Positions 1-8,304 of a stretch of DNA of 23,888 nt are shown in pieces. The DNA is taken from the NCBI GenBank assembly GCA_002316225.1, contig DCDC01000175.1, positions 1-23,888 on the forward strand, given 5' to 3'. The stretch comes from Firmicutes bacterium UBA1065 (GTDB taxonomy: Bacteria; Bacillota; Clostridia; Tissierellales; Sedimentibacteraceae). Made by a program: the position numbers and the translations under genes. Position 1 is the stretch's first letter. Every line of letters starts with the position of its first letter. The notes beneath the pieces were generated by a model, which ran no database searches, was not told where the DNA came from, and was given only the letters and a program-made list of their open reading frames with translations.

Positions 1-33
1 TACAATATTAATTGTACAAGGTAGGTGAATAAA

Positions 34-609
34 ATGAAGGATACTAAAAATATACTATTAGTAGGTGTCGGCGGCCAGGGAACAATATTGGTCAGCAAAA
101 TATTATCCACCGGTCTTATGGAAGCAGGTTATGACGTAAAAATGTCGGAAATCCACGGTATGGCACAAAGAGGGGGCAGCGTTTCCACCCAGGTAAGATA
201 CGGGGAAGAGGTTTTTTCACCGATTATCGGAATAGGTGAGGCAGATATCTTAGTTTCCTTTGAAACCATGGAAACAATAAGGTGGCTTGAATATTTAAAA
301 CCGGATGGGGTTGTTGTCATCAATGATTTCAAATTACCTTCGGCTCCCATATTGATGGGACAGGTTGATTATCCTGAAGGTATAATAGAGCAGATTCAAG
401 AAAAAGCAAATACCAAGGTGATAAATGCGGCTCAAATAGCAGAAGAATTAGGGAATCAAAGGGTTATGAACGTGGTTTTGTTGGGAGCCCTGATAAAATC
501 CATGAACTTGACCCATATTGACTGGGATGCCGTGATAAGAAGCCAGGTAAAAGAAAGTTTTGCAGATATAAACATCAAGGCGTTCAACAGAGGAATGGAT
601 GCCGTATAA
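34..609 (+). CDS. iorB: Indolepyruvate ferredoxin oxidoreductase, beta subunit
   Basis: This is the small subunit of the IorAB complex, which oxidatively decarboxylates aryl 2-oxo acids (indolepyruvate, phenylpyruvate) to aryl-acetyl-CoA with ferredoxin as electron acceptor in the cytoplasm. The 191-residue product is of usual length for the family. It shows the N-terminal glycine-rich motif GVGGQGT, then SEIHGMAQRGGSVSTQVRYG, both typical of the gamma-type domain of 2-oxoacid:ferredoxin oxidoreductases. I chose ATG 34 because AGGTGA at 23-28 sits five bases before it. A GTG at 25 lies inside that ribosome site. The alpha subunit gene iorA would be expected just upstream, outside the window; the first 24-28 bases may be its end, but this cannot be confirmed. 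Only 12 bases separate it from buk, so the two are surely cotranscribed. A branched-chain or other 2-oxoacid specificity cannot be excluded. Confidence 0.93.
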   Translation: MKDTKNILLVGVGGQGTILVSKILSTGLMEAGYDVKMSEIHGMAQRGGSVSTQVRYGEEVFSPIIGIGEADILVSFETMETIRWLEYLKPDGVVVINDFKLPSAPILMGQVDYPEGIIEQIQEKANTKVINAAQIAEELGNQRVMNVVLLGALIKSMNLTHIDWDAVIRSQVKESFADINIKAFNRGMDAV

Positions 610-621
610 GGGAAGGTGTGT

Positions 622-1689
622 ATGAGCTATAAGATTTTTGTTGTAAATACAGGTTCAACCTCAACCAAAATAGCCTTGTATGAAGATGAAAAAGAAATAT
701 TTACAAAGAGTTTAAGTCACTCTGATGAAGATATCAACAAATATCACGATGTTCAGGACCAGCTTCACATGAGACTGGAATTTATAAGGTCATTTCTGGA
801 AGAGAAGAAAATCGACATCAAGGAATTATCCTGTGTGGTTGCCAGGGGAGGAATGCTTCTTCCTGTAAAATCAGGGGCATATGAGATTAATGAACTCATG
901 CTTGACAGGGTGGAAAATCGTCCCGTCATGGAGCATGCTTCAAACCTTGCAGCTCCCATTGCATACAGTATTGCGAAGGAGGCCGGGATACCTTCCTATA
1001 TATATGACTCTGTAATGACAGATGAATTCCCGGATATTGCCCGCATATCGGGCATGCCGGACATACCCCGAAGCAGCACCAGCCATGTTTTGAATACAAG
1101 GGCTATGGCTATAAAGTATGCTAAAAGTTTAGGGAAAAAATACCAGGATATGACTATTATCGTTGCCCACTTGGGAGGAGGAATATCAATCAACCTCCAC
1201 CATAAAGGAAGGATAATTGATCTGGTTTCCGACGACGAAGGTCCATTTTCACCTGAAAGAGCAGGAAGGGTGCCCTGCAGGGAACTGATCAACCTTTGTT
1301 ATTCAGGCAAATACGACAAAAAAACCATGCAGCGAAAGCTAAGAGGAAACGGTGGCCTTAAAGCATATTTAAACACCATTGATGCAAGAGAAGTAGAAAA
1401 GATGATTGCCAATGGCGATGAGTATGCAAAACTAATCTATGAAGCAATGGCATATCAAATTGCAAAAGGAATCGGAGAATTGGCAACAGTGGTGGAAGGG
1501 AAAGTTGATGCCATTATCCTTACCGGGGGCATTGCCCATTCCCAGATGCTTACTTCCTGGATAAAAAACAGGGTTTCCTTTATAGCTCACGTAGAGATAA
1601 TGCCTGGAGAAAACGAAATGGAAGCTTTGGCCTATGGTGCTTTAAGGGTGCTGAGAGGAGAAGAAAAGGCAAAAGAATATACGGAATAA
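622..1689 (+). CDS. buk: Butyrate kinase (branched/short-chain acyl kinase)
   Basis: This cytoplasmic kinase of the acetate/butyrate kinase (ASKHA) superfamily interconverts butyryl phosphate + ADP and butyrate + ATP. The 355-residue product matches the usual length of Buk. Visible motifs are the phosphate-1 loop VNTGSTSTKIALYED near the start, the ATP-binding stretch VAHLGGGISI around residue 190, and LTGGIAHS near residue 300. The start is ATG 622, preceded by GGAAGG at 611-616; a GTG at 616 lies within that site. It follows iorB by 12 bases and ends at a strong terminator, so it closes the operon. From this context I infer that the acyl phosphate comes from amino-acid-derived acyl-CoA (isobutyryl, isovaleryl or arylacetyl) rather than only butyryl-CoA. 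No phosphotransbutyrylase gene is in view. Confidence 0.93.
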   Translation: MSYKIFVVNTGSTSTKIALYEDEKEIFTKSLSHSDEDINKYHDVQDQLHMRLEFIRSFLEEKKIDIKELSCVVARGGMLLPVKSGAYEINELMLDRVENRPVMEHASNLAAPIAYSIAKEAGIPSYIYDSVMTDEFPDIARISGMPDIPRSSTSHVLNTRAMAIKYAKSLGKKYQDMTIIVAHLGGGISINLHHKGRIIDLVSDDEGPFSPERAGRVPCRELINLCYSGKYDKKTMQRKLRGNGGLKAYLNTIDAREVEKMIANGDEYAKLIYEAMAYQIAKGIGELATVVEGKVDAIILTGGIAHSQMLTSWIKNRVSFIAHVEIMPGENEMEALAYGALRVLRGEEKAKEYTE

Positions 1690-1701
1690 CTTAACGAATT
1701 C

Positions 1702-1740
1702 AAAAACAGTAACCAATTGGGGTTACTGTTTTTTTATTTT
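1702..1740 (+). terminator. Rho-independent terminator after buk
   Basis: A perfect 13-bp stem (1702-1714 pairing with 1721-1733) encloses a 6-base loop. The 3' arm runs into a T tract (TTTTTTT, 1729-1735) and then more T-rich sequence. It starts 12 bases after the buk stop codon and separates the iorB-buk operon from the purine operon. Confidence 0.92.
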
Positions 1741-1810
1741 TGTTATTTTTTGGAATATTTTTTAAAGTTCATCATATTACGTAAGAAGCAAAAACATAAC
1801 AATTTTATTA

Positions 1811-1830
1811 TTCGTGATAAAACGAACTAA
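1811..1830 (+). promoter_or_regulatory. Candidate PurR-box-like site upstream of the pur promoter
   Basis: The stretch TAAAACGAACTAA (about 1818-1830) resembles the Firmicutes PurR box (A/T-rich flanks around a CGAAC core). A diverging TTCG lies 8 bases upstream at 1811-1814. The site is about 75-90 bases before the predicted transcription start, roughly where PurR acts in Bacillus. The usual second, converging GTTCG box at about 16 bases is not present, so the match is incomplete. Whether this organism has PurR is unknown. Confidence 0.35.
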
Positions 1831-1865
1831 AAATATATTAATATATAAAAATATATGAATAGAGG

Positions 1866-1894
1866 TTGACATTGTTTTATGTATTTGTTATTAT
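1866..1894 (+). promoter_or_regulatory. Purine operon promoter (sigma-A type)
   Basis: TTGACA (1866-1871) and TATTAT (1889-1894) are separated by exactly 17 bases. An A/T-rich stretch at about 1828-1858 could act as an UP element. Transcription should start near 1901, leaving a leader of only about 30 bases before purL. That is too short for a purine riboswitch and shows that ATG 1907 is not the purL start. Confidence 0.85.
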
Positions 1895-1930
1895 GTTTTT
1901 GAAAAAATGATAACAGAGGAAGGTCTATTC

Positions 1931-4900
1931 ATGAACTTTGATGTTAAAAGAATTTATGTGGAAAAAAGAGAGGGATTTAATACCGAAGCCTTAAATTTAT
2001 TGAGTTCTTTGAAGGAAAATTTGAATATTGATAAATTAACCGGGCTAAGAATACTGAACATGTACACGGTGGGCCATCTTGATGAAGAGGATTTTAAAAG
2101 CTGCGTAAGTACAGTTTTTTCAGAGCCTAATCAAGATAAGGTATATTTTGAAGAGCTTGACCTGGATGGACATGTCTTCGCTATCGAATACCTGCCCGGA
2201 CAATATGACCAAAGGGCTGATTTTGCTGCCCAATGCGTGCAAATTGTCACAGGGAAGGAAAAACCTCCGATAAAATATGCCAAAGTTTTTGTTTTAGAAG
2301 GAGACCTGTCTCAGGGAGATATTGATAAAATAAAGAATTATCTGATAAATCCTGTTGATTCCAGGGAAGCAGACTTGTCTAAACCGCCTGTTATTACTGA
2401 AGAATACCCTCAAGCAGAAGATGTGGAAATCATCGATAATTTTATATATAAATCAGAGGAAGAATTAGAAGTATACAAGAGGGAAGCAGGTCTTGCCATG
2501 ACCGGGGAGGACTTGTTATTCTGCCAGGAGTACTTTAAAAATATTGAAAAAAGAAATCCCACAATTACCGAAATAAAAGTAATAGATACCTATTGGTCCG
2601 ATCATTGCAGGCATACGACCTTTTCTACAATAATAGAAGACATTGAATTTGAAAAAGGAAAAATATCGGAAGAAATCAAAAAAACTTTCCATGATTATTT
2701 AAAGGTAAGGGAGTATGTTTACGCAAAGGATAAAAAAGATATTACCTTAATGGATTTAGCCACCATTGGAGCAAAGGAATTAAGGAAGTCAGGTCTTCTT
2801 AATGACCTGGAAATATCGGAAGAAATCAATGCATGCAGCATTATTATAAACGTTGATGTGGACGGGAAAAATGAAGAATGGCTTTTAATGTTTAAGAACG
2901 AAACCCATAATCACCCCACTGAGATCGAGCCCTTTGGAGGGGCTGCCACCTGTCTTGGCGGAGCCATAAGAGACCCTCTTTCAGGTCGTTCCTATGTATA
3001 CCAGGCTATGAGAATAACAGGAAGCGGGGACCCAAGGCAAAAAATCGAAGATACACTGCCGGGTAAACTTCCCCAAAGGAAGATTACGACTGAAGCAGCA
3101 GCGGGATACTCATCTTATGGTAATCAAATAGGCCTTGCCACGGGTTTTGTAAATGAAATCTATCATCCTGATTATGTTGCCAAAAGGATGGAGGTTGGAG
3201 CTGTCATCGGCGCGGCACCAAGAGAAAATGTAATAAGGGAAAGCCCAAAAAAGGGTGATCTTGTTATCCTCCTCGGCGGCAGGACCGGCAGGGACGGCAT
3301 AGGAGGAGCTACCGGTTCATCCATGAAGCACACGGAAGAATTCATATTGTCTAGGGGCTCAGAGGTTCAAAAGGGAAATGCCCCCACGGAAAGAAAGATA
3401 CAAAGGCTGTTCAGAAGAAAAGAAGTAACTACCCTGATAAAGAAATGCAATGATTTCGGTGCAGGGGGAGTTGCGGTAGCCATAGGAGAATTAGCTGAAG
3501 GCTTAAAGATAAATTTGGATTTGGTACCAAAAAAATATGAAGGTCTTGACGGGACTGAATTAGCCATTTCCGAATCCCAGGAAAGGATGGCCGTGGTCGT
3601 AAGAAAGGAAGATGCCGGAAAGTTTTGCGAGTATGCCCGGGAAGAAAACCTTGAGGCAACCGTCGTGGCTGAAGTAACTGATGACAGAAGGCTTAAGATG
3701 ACCTGGAGGGGCAAAACCATCCTGGATATCAGCAGGGACTTTTTGGATACCAACGGAGTAAGACAAAAAACAAGGGCAAGTATTGCTGAACCTGAAAATA
3801 CAAAGCATGTAAAAATATTTGCAGGTGGAAATTTAAAGGACCAATGGCTTGAAAACTTGACTGATCTTAATGTTGCAAGCCAAAAAGGTTTGACAGAAAG
3901 GTTCGATTCAACCGTGGGGGCAGGTACGGTACTGGTTCCCCTGGGAGGCAGGACCCAGCTAACACCTGCTGAAGGAATGGCTGCCAAGATTCCTGTGGAA
4001 GGAAGTTTAACAAACACCTGCTCACTAATGGCATATGGCTTTGACCCATATCTTTCCAAGGAAAGCCCTTATCACGGAGCCATGTATGCGGTTATCCATT
4101 CCCTTGCCAAAATTGTTGCAATGGGAGGAGACTACAAGAGAATCCGCCTGTCCTTCCAGGAGTATTTTGAAAAACTCAACAAGGACCCCATAAGGTGGGG
4201 CAAGCCCCTAAGTGCCTTGCTTGGAGCCTTCAAAGTCCAGCATGAGCTAAGCATCCCCTCAATAGGTGGAAAGGACAGCATGTCAGGCACCTTTAATGAC
4301 CTTGATGTGCCCCCCACCCTGATAAGCTTTGCAGTAACGGTTGCTGACGTAAATAATGTCATATCACCGGAATTCAAAAAGGCAGACAAGAAGGTAGTAC
4401 TGGTAAAAATTAAAAAAGATGAAAATAATATACCTGATTTTGAAGATATAAAGGAAAAATACGAAGCTGTTCACGAGGCCATAAAGAAGGGCCAGGTTTT
4501 AAGCGCCCATACAGTGGGATATGGTGGAATTGCAGCTGCCTTAAGCAAGATGGCCCTGGGAAACGAAATAGGGTTCTCAAGTGATTTTGCCCGTGACATT
4601 GATTGGTTTGAAGCAAGCTACGGGGATCTTATCTTAGAGATTGAGGATTCATATTCATACGGAGACAGCATCCCAATAGGCAGGACCACCGGGGAAAAAG
4701 CAATTGAAGTCAATGGTTTTGCAATATCCCTGGAAGAAATCAAGGCAGCATGGCTTGGGCCATTAAACAAGATCTTCCCGGTTAAGAGGGATATTGAAGG
4801 AACAATTGAAAATTACTCTTACATGACTGAAAAAATATCCGGGGCTTCCATATCAATCTCAAAACCCAGGGTGTTCATTCCCGTCTTTCCGGGAACAAAC

Positions 4901-5659
4901 TGTGAATATGAAACCAAAAGGGCTTTTGAAAGGGCAGGAGCAAGGGTTACTACATTCGTCTTTAAAAATTTAAGCCCCTGGGATATCAAGGATTCAATTT
5001 CTCAAATGAACTCCCTGATAAGGCAGTCCCAGATTATTGCCTTTCCCGGAGGCTTCAGCGCCGGCGATGAGCCTGAAGGTTCGGGCAAGTTCATAGCGGC
5101 AGTATTCAGGAATGAATTGTTAAAGGATGCCGTTAACGACCTCCTTAAAAACAGGGACGGTTTGATTTTAGGCATTTGCAACGGTTTTCAGGCCCTCATC
5201 AAGTTAGGCCTGGTACCTTTCGGCGAAATAACCGACATAAGGGAAGACTATCCTACCCTGACCTATAATAAAATCGGCAGGCATGTATCAACCTTTGTTA
5301 AGACCAAGGTAGTAAGCAACTTATCCCCCTGGCTTTATGGGTGCCGGTTAGGGGATATACACTGGCTGCCCGTGTCTCACGGGGAAGGATGCTTTGCAGT
5401 TAATGAAGACTGGATTAAAATCTTAAAAGAAAGAGGTCAGATAGCCACCCAGTATGTCGATTCTGAAGATAAACCAACCTATGACGGCTTCTATAACCCT
5501 AACGGGTCTGTGGAGGCGATTGAAGGGATAACCAGTCCGGATGGGAGGGTTTTCGGCAAAATGGCCCACTCGGAAAGACTTCAGGAGAATTTATATAAAA
5601 ATATTCCAGGAAATAAAAATCAACTGATTTTTGAATCAGGCGTTAAATACTTTAAATAG
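1931..5659 (+). CDS. purL: Phosphoribosylformylglycinamidine synthase, one-piece PurSLQ type
   Basis: It converts FGAR + glutamine + ATP to FGAM, the fourth step of purine synthesis. The 1242-residue protein is the large single-chain form seen in clostridia, not the separate PurS/PurL/PurQ of Bacillus. In order: an N-terminal PurS-like region (about 1-180), the first ATPase half with SDHCRHTTF near 221-229 and KNETHNHPTEIEPFGG near 321-336, a second AIRS-like half (about 640-970), and a C-terminal class I glutaminase from about 978. The glutaminase has FPGTNCE, the nucleophile cysteine in GICNGFQ near 1082, and a histidine in SHGEG near 1149. The start is ATG 1931, with GAGGAAGG at 1916-1923 before it. 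The in-frame ATG 1907 lies almost on the predicted transcription start. It is the first gene of the pur operon; its stop lies within the ribosome site of purE. Confidence 0.97.
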   Translation: MNFDVKRIYVEKREGFNTEALNLLSSLKENLNIDKLTGLRILNMYTVGHLDEEDFKSCVSTVFSEPNQDKVYFEELDLDGHVFAIEYLPGQYDQRADFAAQCVQIVTGKEKPPIKYAKVFVLEGDLSQGDIDKIKNYLINPVDSREADLSKPPVITEEYPQAEDVEIIDNFIYKSEEELEVYKREAGLAMTGEDLLFCQEYFKNIEKRNPTITEIKVIDTYWSDHCRHTTFSTIIEDIEFEKGKISEEIKKTFHDYLKVREYVYAKDKKDITLMDLATIGAKELRKSGLLNDLEISEEINACSIIINVDVDGKNEEWLLMFKNETHNHPTEIEPFGGAATCLGGAIRDPLSGRSYVYQAMRITGSGDPRQKIEDTLPGKLPQRKITTEAAAGYSSYGNQIGLATGFVNEIYHPDYVAKRMEVGAVIGAAPRENVIRESPKKGDLVILLGGRTGRDGIGGATGSSMKHTEEFILSRGSEVQKGNAPTERKIQRLFRRKEVTTLIKKCNDFGAGGVAVAIGELAEGLKINLDLVPKKYEGLDGTELAISESQERMAVVVRKEDAGKFCEYAREENLEATVVAEVTDDRRLKMTWRGKTILDISRDFLDTNGVRQKTRASIAEPENTKHVKIFAGGNLKDQWLENLTDLNVASQKGLTERFDSTVGAGTVLVPLGGRTQLTPAEGMAAKIPVEGSLTNTCSLMAYGFDPYLSKESPYHGAMYAVIHSLAKIVAMGGDYKRIRLSFQEYFEKLNKDPIRWGKPLSALLGAFKVQHELSIPSIGGKDSMSGTFNDLDVPPTLISFAVTVADVNNVISPEFKKADKKVVLVKIKKDENNIPDFEDIKEKYEAVHEAIKKGQVLSAHTVGYGGIAAALSKMALGNEIGFSSDFARDIDWFEASYGDLILEIEDSYSYGDSIPIGRTTGEKAIEVNGFAISLEEIKAAWLGPLNKIFPVKRDIEGTIENYSYMTEKISGASISISKPRVFIPVFPGTNCEYETKRAFERAGARVTTFVFKNLSPWDIKDSISQMNSLIRQSQIIAFPGGFSAGDEPEGSGKFIAAVFRNELLKDAVNDLLKNRDGLILGICNGFQALIKLGLVPFGEITDIREDYPTLTYNKIGRHVSTFVKTKVVSNLSPWLYGCRLGDIHWLPVSHGEGCFAVNEDWIKILKERGQIATQYVDSEDKPTYDGFYNPNGSVEAIEGITSPDGRVFGKMAHSERLQENLYKNIPGNKNQLIFESGVKYFK

Positions 5660-5667
5660 GAGGTCAT

Positions 5668-6162
5668 ATGAAGATTGCAATAATCATGGGAAGTGATTCT
5701 GACTTTCCGGTTTTAGAAAAGGGTTATAACATTTTAAAAGAATTTGGAATCGATGTTACTGTTAAGGTTCTTTCTGCTCACAGGACTCCGGATGAAACAA
5801 TAAGCTTTGCAAAAAGTGCCGAGGAAAACGGATACGAGGTGATAATCGGCGCAGCAGGCAAGGCAGCACATCTGCCGGGTATTTTAGCCGGGTGCACACC
5901 GGTTCCCGTAATAGGATTACCGATTAAATCGTCAGAATTAGACGGTATGGATGCATTATTGTCAATAGTACAAATGCCCCCGGGAGTTCCTGTTGCGACG
6001 GTTGCCATTAACGGAGCCGAAAATGCAGCACTTCTGGCAGTTCAAATCCTGTCTGTAAAATATGAAGAGCTGAGAAGAAAGTTTAAAGAATATAAAAAGG
6101 AAATGGCTGAAAAGGTATATGAAAAAAACAAAAAATTAAATGACAAATTAATGGAGGAATAA
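5668..6162 (+). CDS. purE: N5-carboxyaminoimidazole ribonucleotide mutase / AIR carboxylase
   Basis: PurE forms CAIR, the carboxylated imidazole intermediate, from N5-CAIR (class I) or directly from AIR and CO2 (class II). The 164-residue protein shows MGSDSD (residues 7-12), SAHRTP with the expected active-site histidine near residue 45, and AGKAAHLPG, which is close to the class I form AGGAAHLPG. The charged C-terminal helix of about 30 residues is common in the family. The ribosome site TAGGAGGT is made from the purL stop region, so translation is tightly coupled. No purK, the usual partner of class I PurE, is in the operon. Confidence 0.95.
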   Translation: MKIAIIMGSDSDFPVLEKGYNILKEFGIDVTVKVLSAHRTPDETISFAKSAEENGYEVIIGAAGKAAHLPGILAGCTPVPVIGLPIKSSELDGMDALLSIVQMPPGVPVATVAINGAENAALLAVQILSVKYEELRRKFKEYKKEMAEKVYEKNKKLNDKLMEE

Positions 6163-6163
6163 T

Positions 6164-6877
6164 ATGAAAAAGTTAGAAATGATTTATGAAGGTAAGGCAA
6201 AAAAAGTATATAAGACCGATGATGAAAAGAAATATATCATTGAATACAAGGACGATGCCACGGCATTCAACGGTGAAAAAAGAGGGACTATTGTTGGTAA
6301 GGGTGTAGTGAACAACAAGATGTCAGCAGCACTCTTTACTCTGTTAGAAAAGGAAGGGGTTCCAACCCATCATATTGAGCTTTTAAGTGAAAGAGAATCC
6401 TTGGTTAAGGCAGTTAAAATCTTACCTTTAGAGGTCATAGTCAGGAATGTAGCAGCTGGATCATTGGCAAAGCGCCTTGGACTTGAAGAAGGTGTTGAAA
6501 TGAAGGAAACTGTCCTTGAATTCTCATATAAGAACGATGAATTAGGAGACCCTATGGTAAACGACTATCACATTAAGGCCATGGGTTTTGCAACAGATGA
6601 GCAGCTTGAAACAGTAAAGAAGTATGCGCATAAAGCAAACGAAGTATTAAAGAAATTTTTCCTTGAGATAAACATAAAGCTGATTGATTTCAAACTTGAG
6701 TTTGGCTTGTATGATAATGATCTTGTGCTGGCAGATGAAATATCACCGGATACATGCAGGCTGTGGGACGCAGATACAAACAAGAAGCTTGATAAAGACA
6801 GATTCAGAAGAGATATGGGCGGGGTAGAGGAAGTTTATCAGGAAGTTCTGACAAGAATAAGCAATAAACAAATTTAG
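6164..6877 (+). CDS. purC: SAICAR synthase
   Basis: It joins CAIR and aspartate with ATP to give SAICAR. The 237-residue length is typical of the short bacterial PurC. Recognisable stretches are the N-terminal MIYEGKAKKVY, VIVRNVAAGSLAKRLG in the middle, and DEISPDTCRLWD near residue 200, which carries acidic metal/substrate ligands. The ATG begins one base after the purE stop, with GGAGG at 6153-6157 inside the end of purE, indicating translational coupling. Confidence 0.96.
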   Translation: MKKLEMIYEGKAKKVYKTDDEKKYIIEYKDDATAFNGEKRGTIVGKGVVNNKMSAALFTLLEKEGVPTHHIELLSERESLVKAVKILPLEVIVRNVAAGSLAKRLGLEEGVEMKETVLEFSYKNDELGDPMVNDYHIKAMGFATDEQLETVKKYAHKANEVLKKFFLEINIKLIDFKLEFGLYDNDLVLADEISPDTCRLWDADTNKKLDKDRFRRDMGGVEEVYQEVLTRISNKQI

Positions 6878-6900
6878 GTATTTATGGCAAAGGAGAAATT

Positions 6901-8295
6901 ATGTACTTTGAATTATTAGGAAACGACAAGCTTCATGAGGAATGCGGTGTTGTTGGCGTTTACTCGGAAAATCCTCAAATAACTTCACAATTGATATATT
7001 ACGGCTTGTTTGCCCTTCAGCACAGAGGTCAGGAAAGCGCAGGCATTGCTATAAACACAGGAAGTAAAATTGAATACCATAAAGACATGGGATTGGTTGC
7101 AGATGTGCTTTCAAAGGATGTTGTGAACAAGTATTCAGGCAAGATTGCCATTGGTCATGTGAGATATTCTACCTCCGGGGAAAGTGAGAAGCAAAATGCA
7201 CAGCCTTTAGTTGTCAGATATAAGTTAGGAACAATTGCACTTGCTCATAACGGTAATTTAGTAAATGCAGATTCCTTGAGAAGCATTTTGGAAGACGACG
7301 GTGTAATATTCCAAACTACAACAGATTCTGAAGTAGTAGCCAACATGGTTGCCAGACACTACAGGGGCGATATAGTAAGGTCAATAAAAAATGTTACTGA
7401 AATTGTCAAGGGAGCCTATGCTTTTGTATTTATGACAGATAAGGAGCTTATCGGAGTAAGAGACAACTACGGGCTCAGGCCTCTCTGCCTGGGGAAAAGG
7501 GAGGACGGATATCTCTTAGCCTCGGAAAGTTGCGGAATCACTGCCATGGGAGGCGAATTCATAAGAGATATTGAACCGGGTGAAATTGTTGTTATAAACG
7601 AAGAAGGGGTAAGCAGCGTAAAAACCACTAAATATGTCCAGCAGAGATTGTGCATATTCGAGCATGTATACTTTGCAAGGCCGGACAGCAACTTGGACGG
7701 TGTAAATGTTTATATGACCAGGTATAATTCGGGAAGGCTCCTGGCCCAGGAAGCACCCGTCAAGGCAGACCTGGTATTTTGCGTGCCGGATTCGGGAACT
7801 CCGGCTGCCCTGGGCTATGCGGCAGAATTAAATATCCCCTACGGCCTTGGGATTATAAAGAACAGGTATGCAAAAAGAACTTTCATAGAGCCTACTCAAG
7901 ACTTAAGGGAGCAGGGAGTCAAGACAAAGCTCAGCATCTTGAAGGAACTTGTGGAAGGCAAGGTTGTGGTCATGGTTGATGACAGCATAGTAAGGGGTAC
8001 AACTACCAAGCAAATAGTTAACATGGTCAAAGAAGCCGGGGCCAAGGAGGTCCACGTCAGAATAGCCTCTCCTCCCGTGACTCATTCTTGTTTCTTCGGT
8101 ATCAATACCCCGGATAGGAGCAAGTTGATAGGGGCTAATAACAGTATTGAAGAAATAAGGGACTTCATCAAAGCCGACAGTCTCCACTTTTTAAGCCTTG
8201 AAAACCTGATTAAGTCAACCAATTCGACCTTGGGTTACTGCAAGGCATGTTTAAACGGGGATTACCCCATGGAAGTGCCCAACAACGGGATATAA
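6901..8295 (+). CDS. purF: Amidophosphoribosyltransferase
   Basis: This is the committing step: PRPP + glutamine gives phosphoribosylamine. The 464-residue protein starts with a short propeptide of 14 residues before Cys15 in EECGVVG, which would become the N-terminal nucleophile after cleavage. The PRPP-binding loop VMVDDSIVRGTT lies near residues 355-366. Four cysteines in the contexts RLCIFEH, HSCFFG and YCKACLNG (about 250, 396, 447 and 450) match the [4Fe-4S] ligands of the oxygen-sensitive Bacillus-type enzyme, which fits an anaerobe. AAAGGAG lies just before the ATG. Confidence 0.97.
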   Translation: MYFELLGNDKLHEECGVVGVYSENPQITSQLIYYGLFALQHRGQESAGIAINTGSKIEYHKDMGLVADVLSKDVVNKYSGKIAIGHVRYSTSGESEKQNAQPLVVRYKLGTIALAHNGNLVNADSLRSILEDDGVIFQTTTDSEVVANMVARHYRGDIVRSIKNVTEIVKGAYAFVFMTDKELIGVRDNYGLRPLCLGKREDGYLLASESCGITAMGGEFIRDIEPGEIVVINEEGVSSVKTTKYVQQRLCIFEHVYFARPDSNLDGVNVYMTRYNSGRLLAQEAPVKADLVFCVPDSGTPAALGYAAELNIPYGLGIIKNRYAKRTFIEPTQDLREQGVKTKLSILKELVEGKVVVMVDDSIVRGTTTKQIVNMVKEAGAKEVHVRIASPPVTHSCFFGINTPDRSKLIGANNSIEEIRDFIKADSLHFLSLENLIKSTNSTLGYCKACLNGDYPMEVPNNGI

Positions 8296-8304
8296 GGAGG
8301 TATT

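Noticed and set aside
1..28. Possible end of iorA upstream of iorB
   Set aside because: Two frames are open here (stops TAG 22-24 and TGA 26-28), giving 7-8 residues that match nothing definite.
1740..1930. Purine riboswitch before purL
   Set aside because: The promoter at 1866-1894 leaves about 30 bases of leader, and I saw no conserved purine-riboswitch core upstream.
1907..1930. Upstream ATG 1907 as the purL start
   Set aside because: It lies about at the predicted transcription start and has no ribosome site; ATG 1931 has one and fits the family N-terminus.
3367..4059. Long minus-strand ORF (230 codons) inside purL
   Set aside because: It is the antisense of the strongly conserved purL, has no ribosome site and its product looks like no known family.
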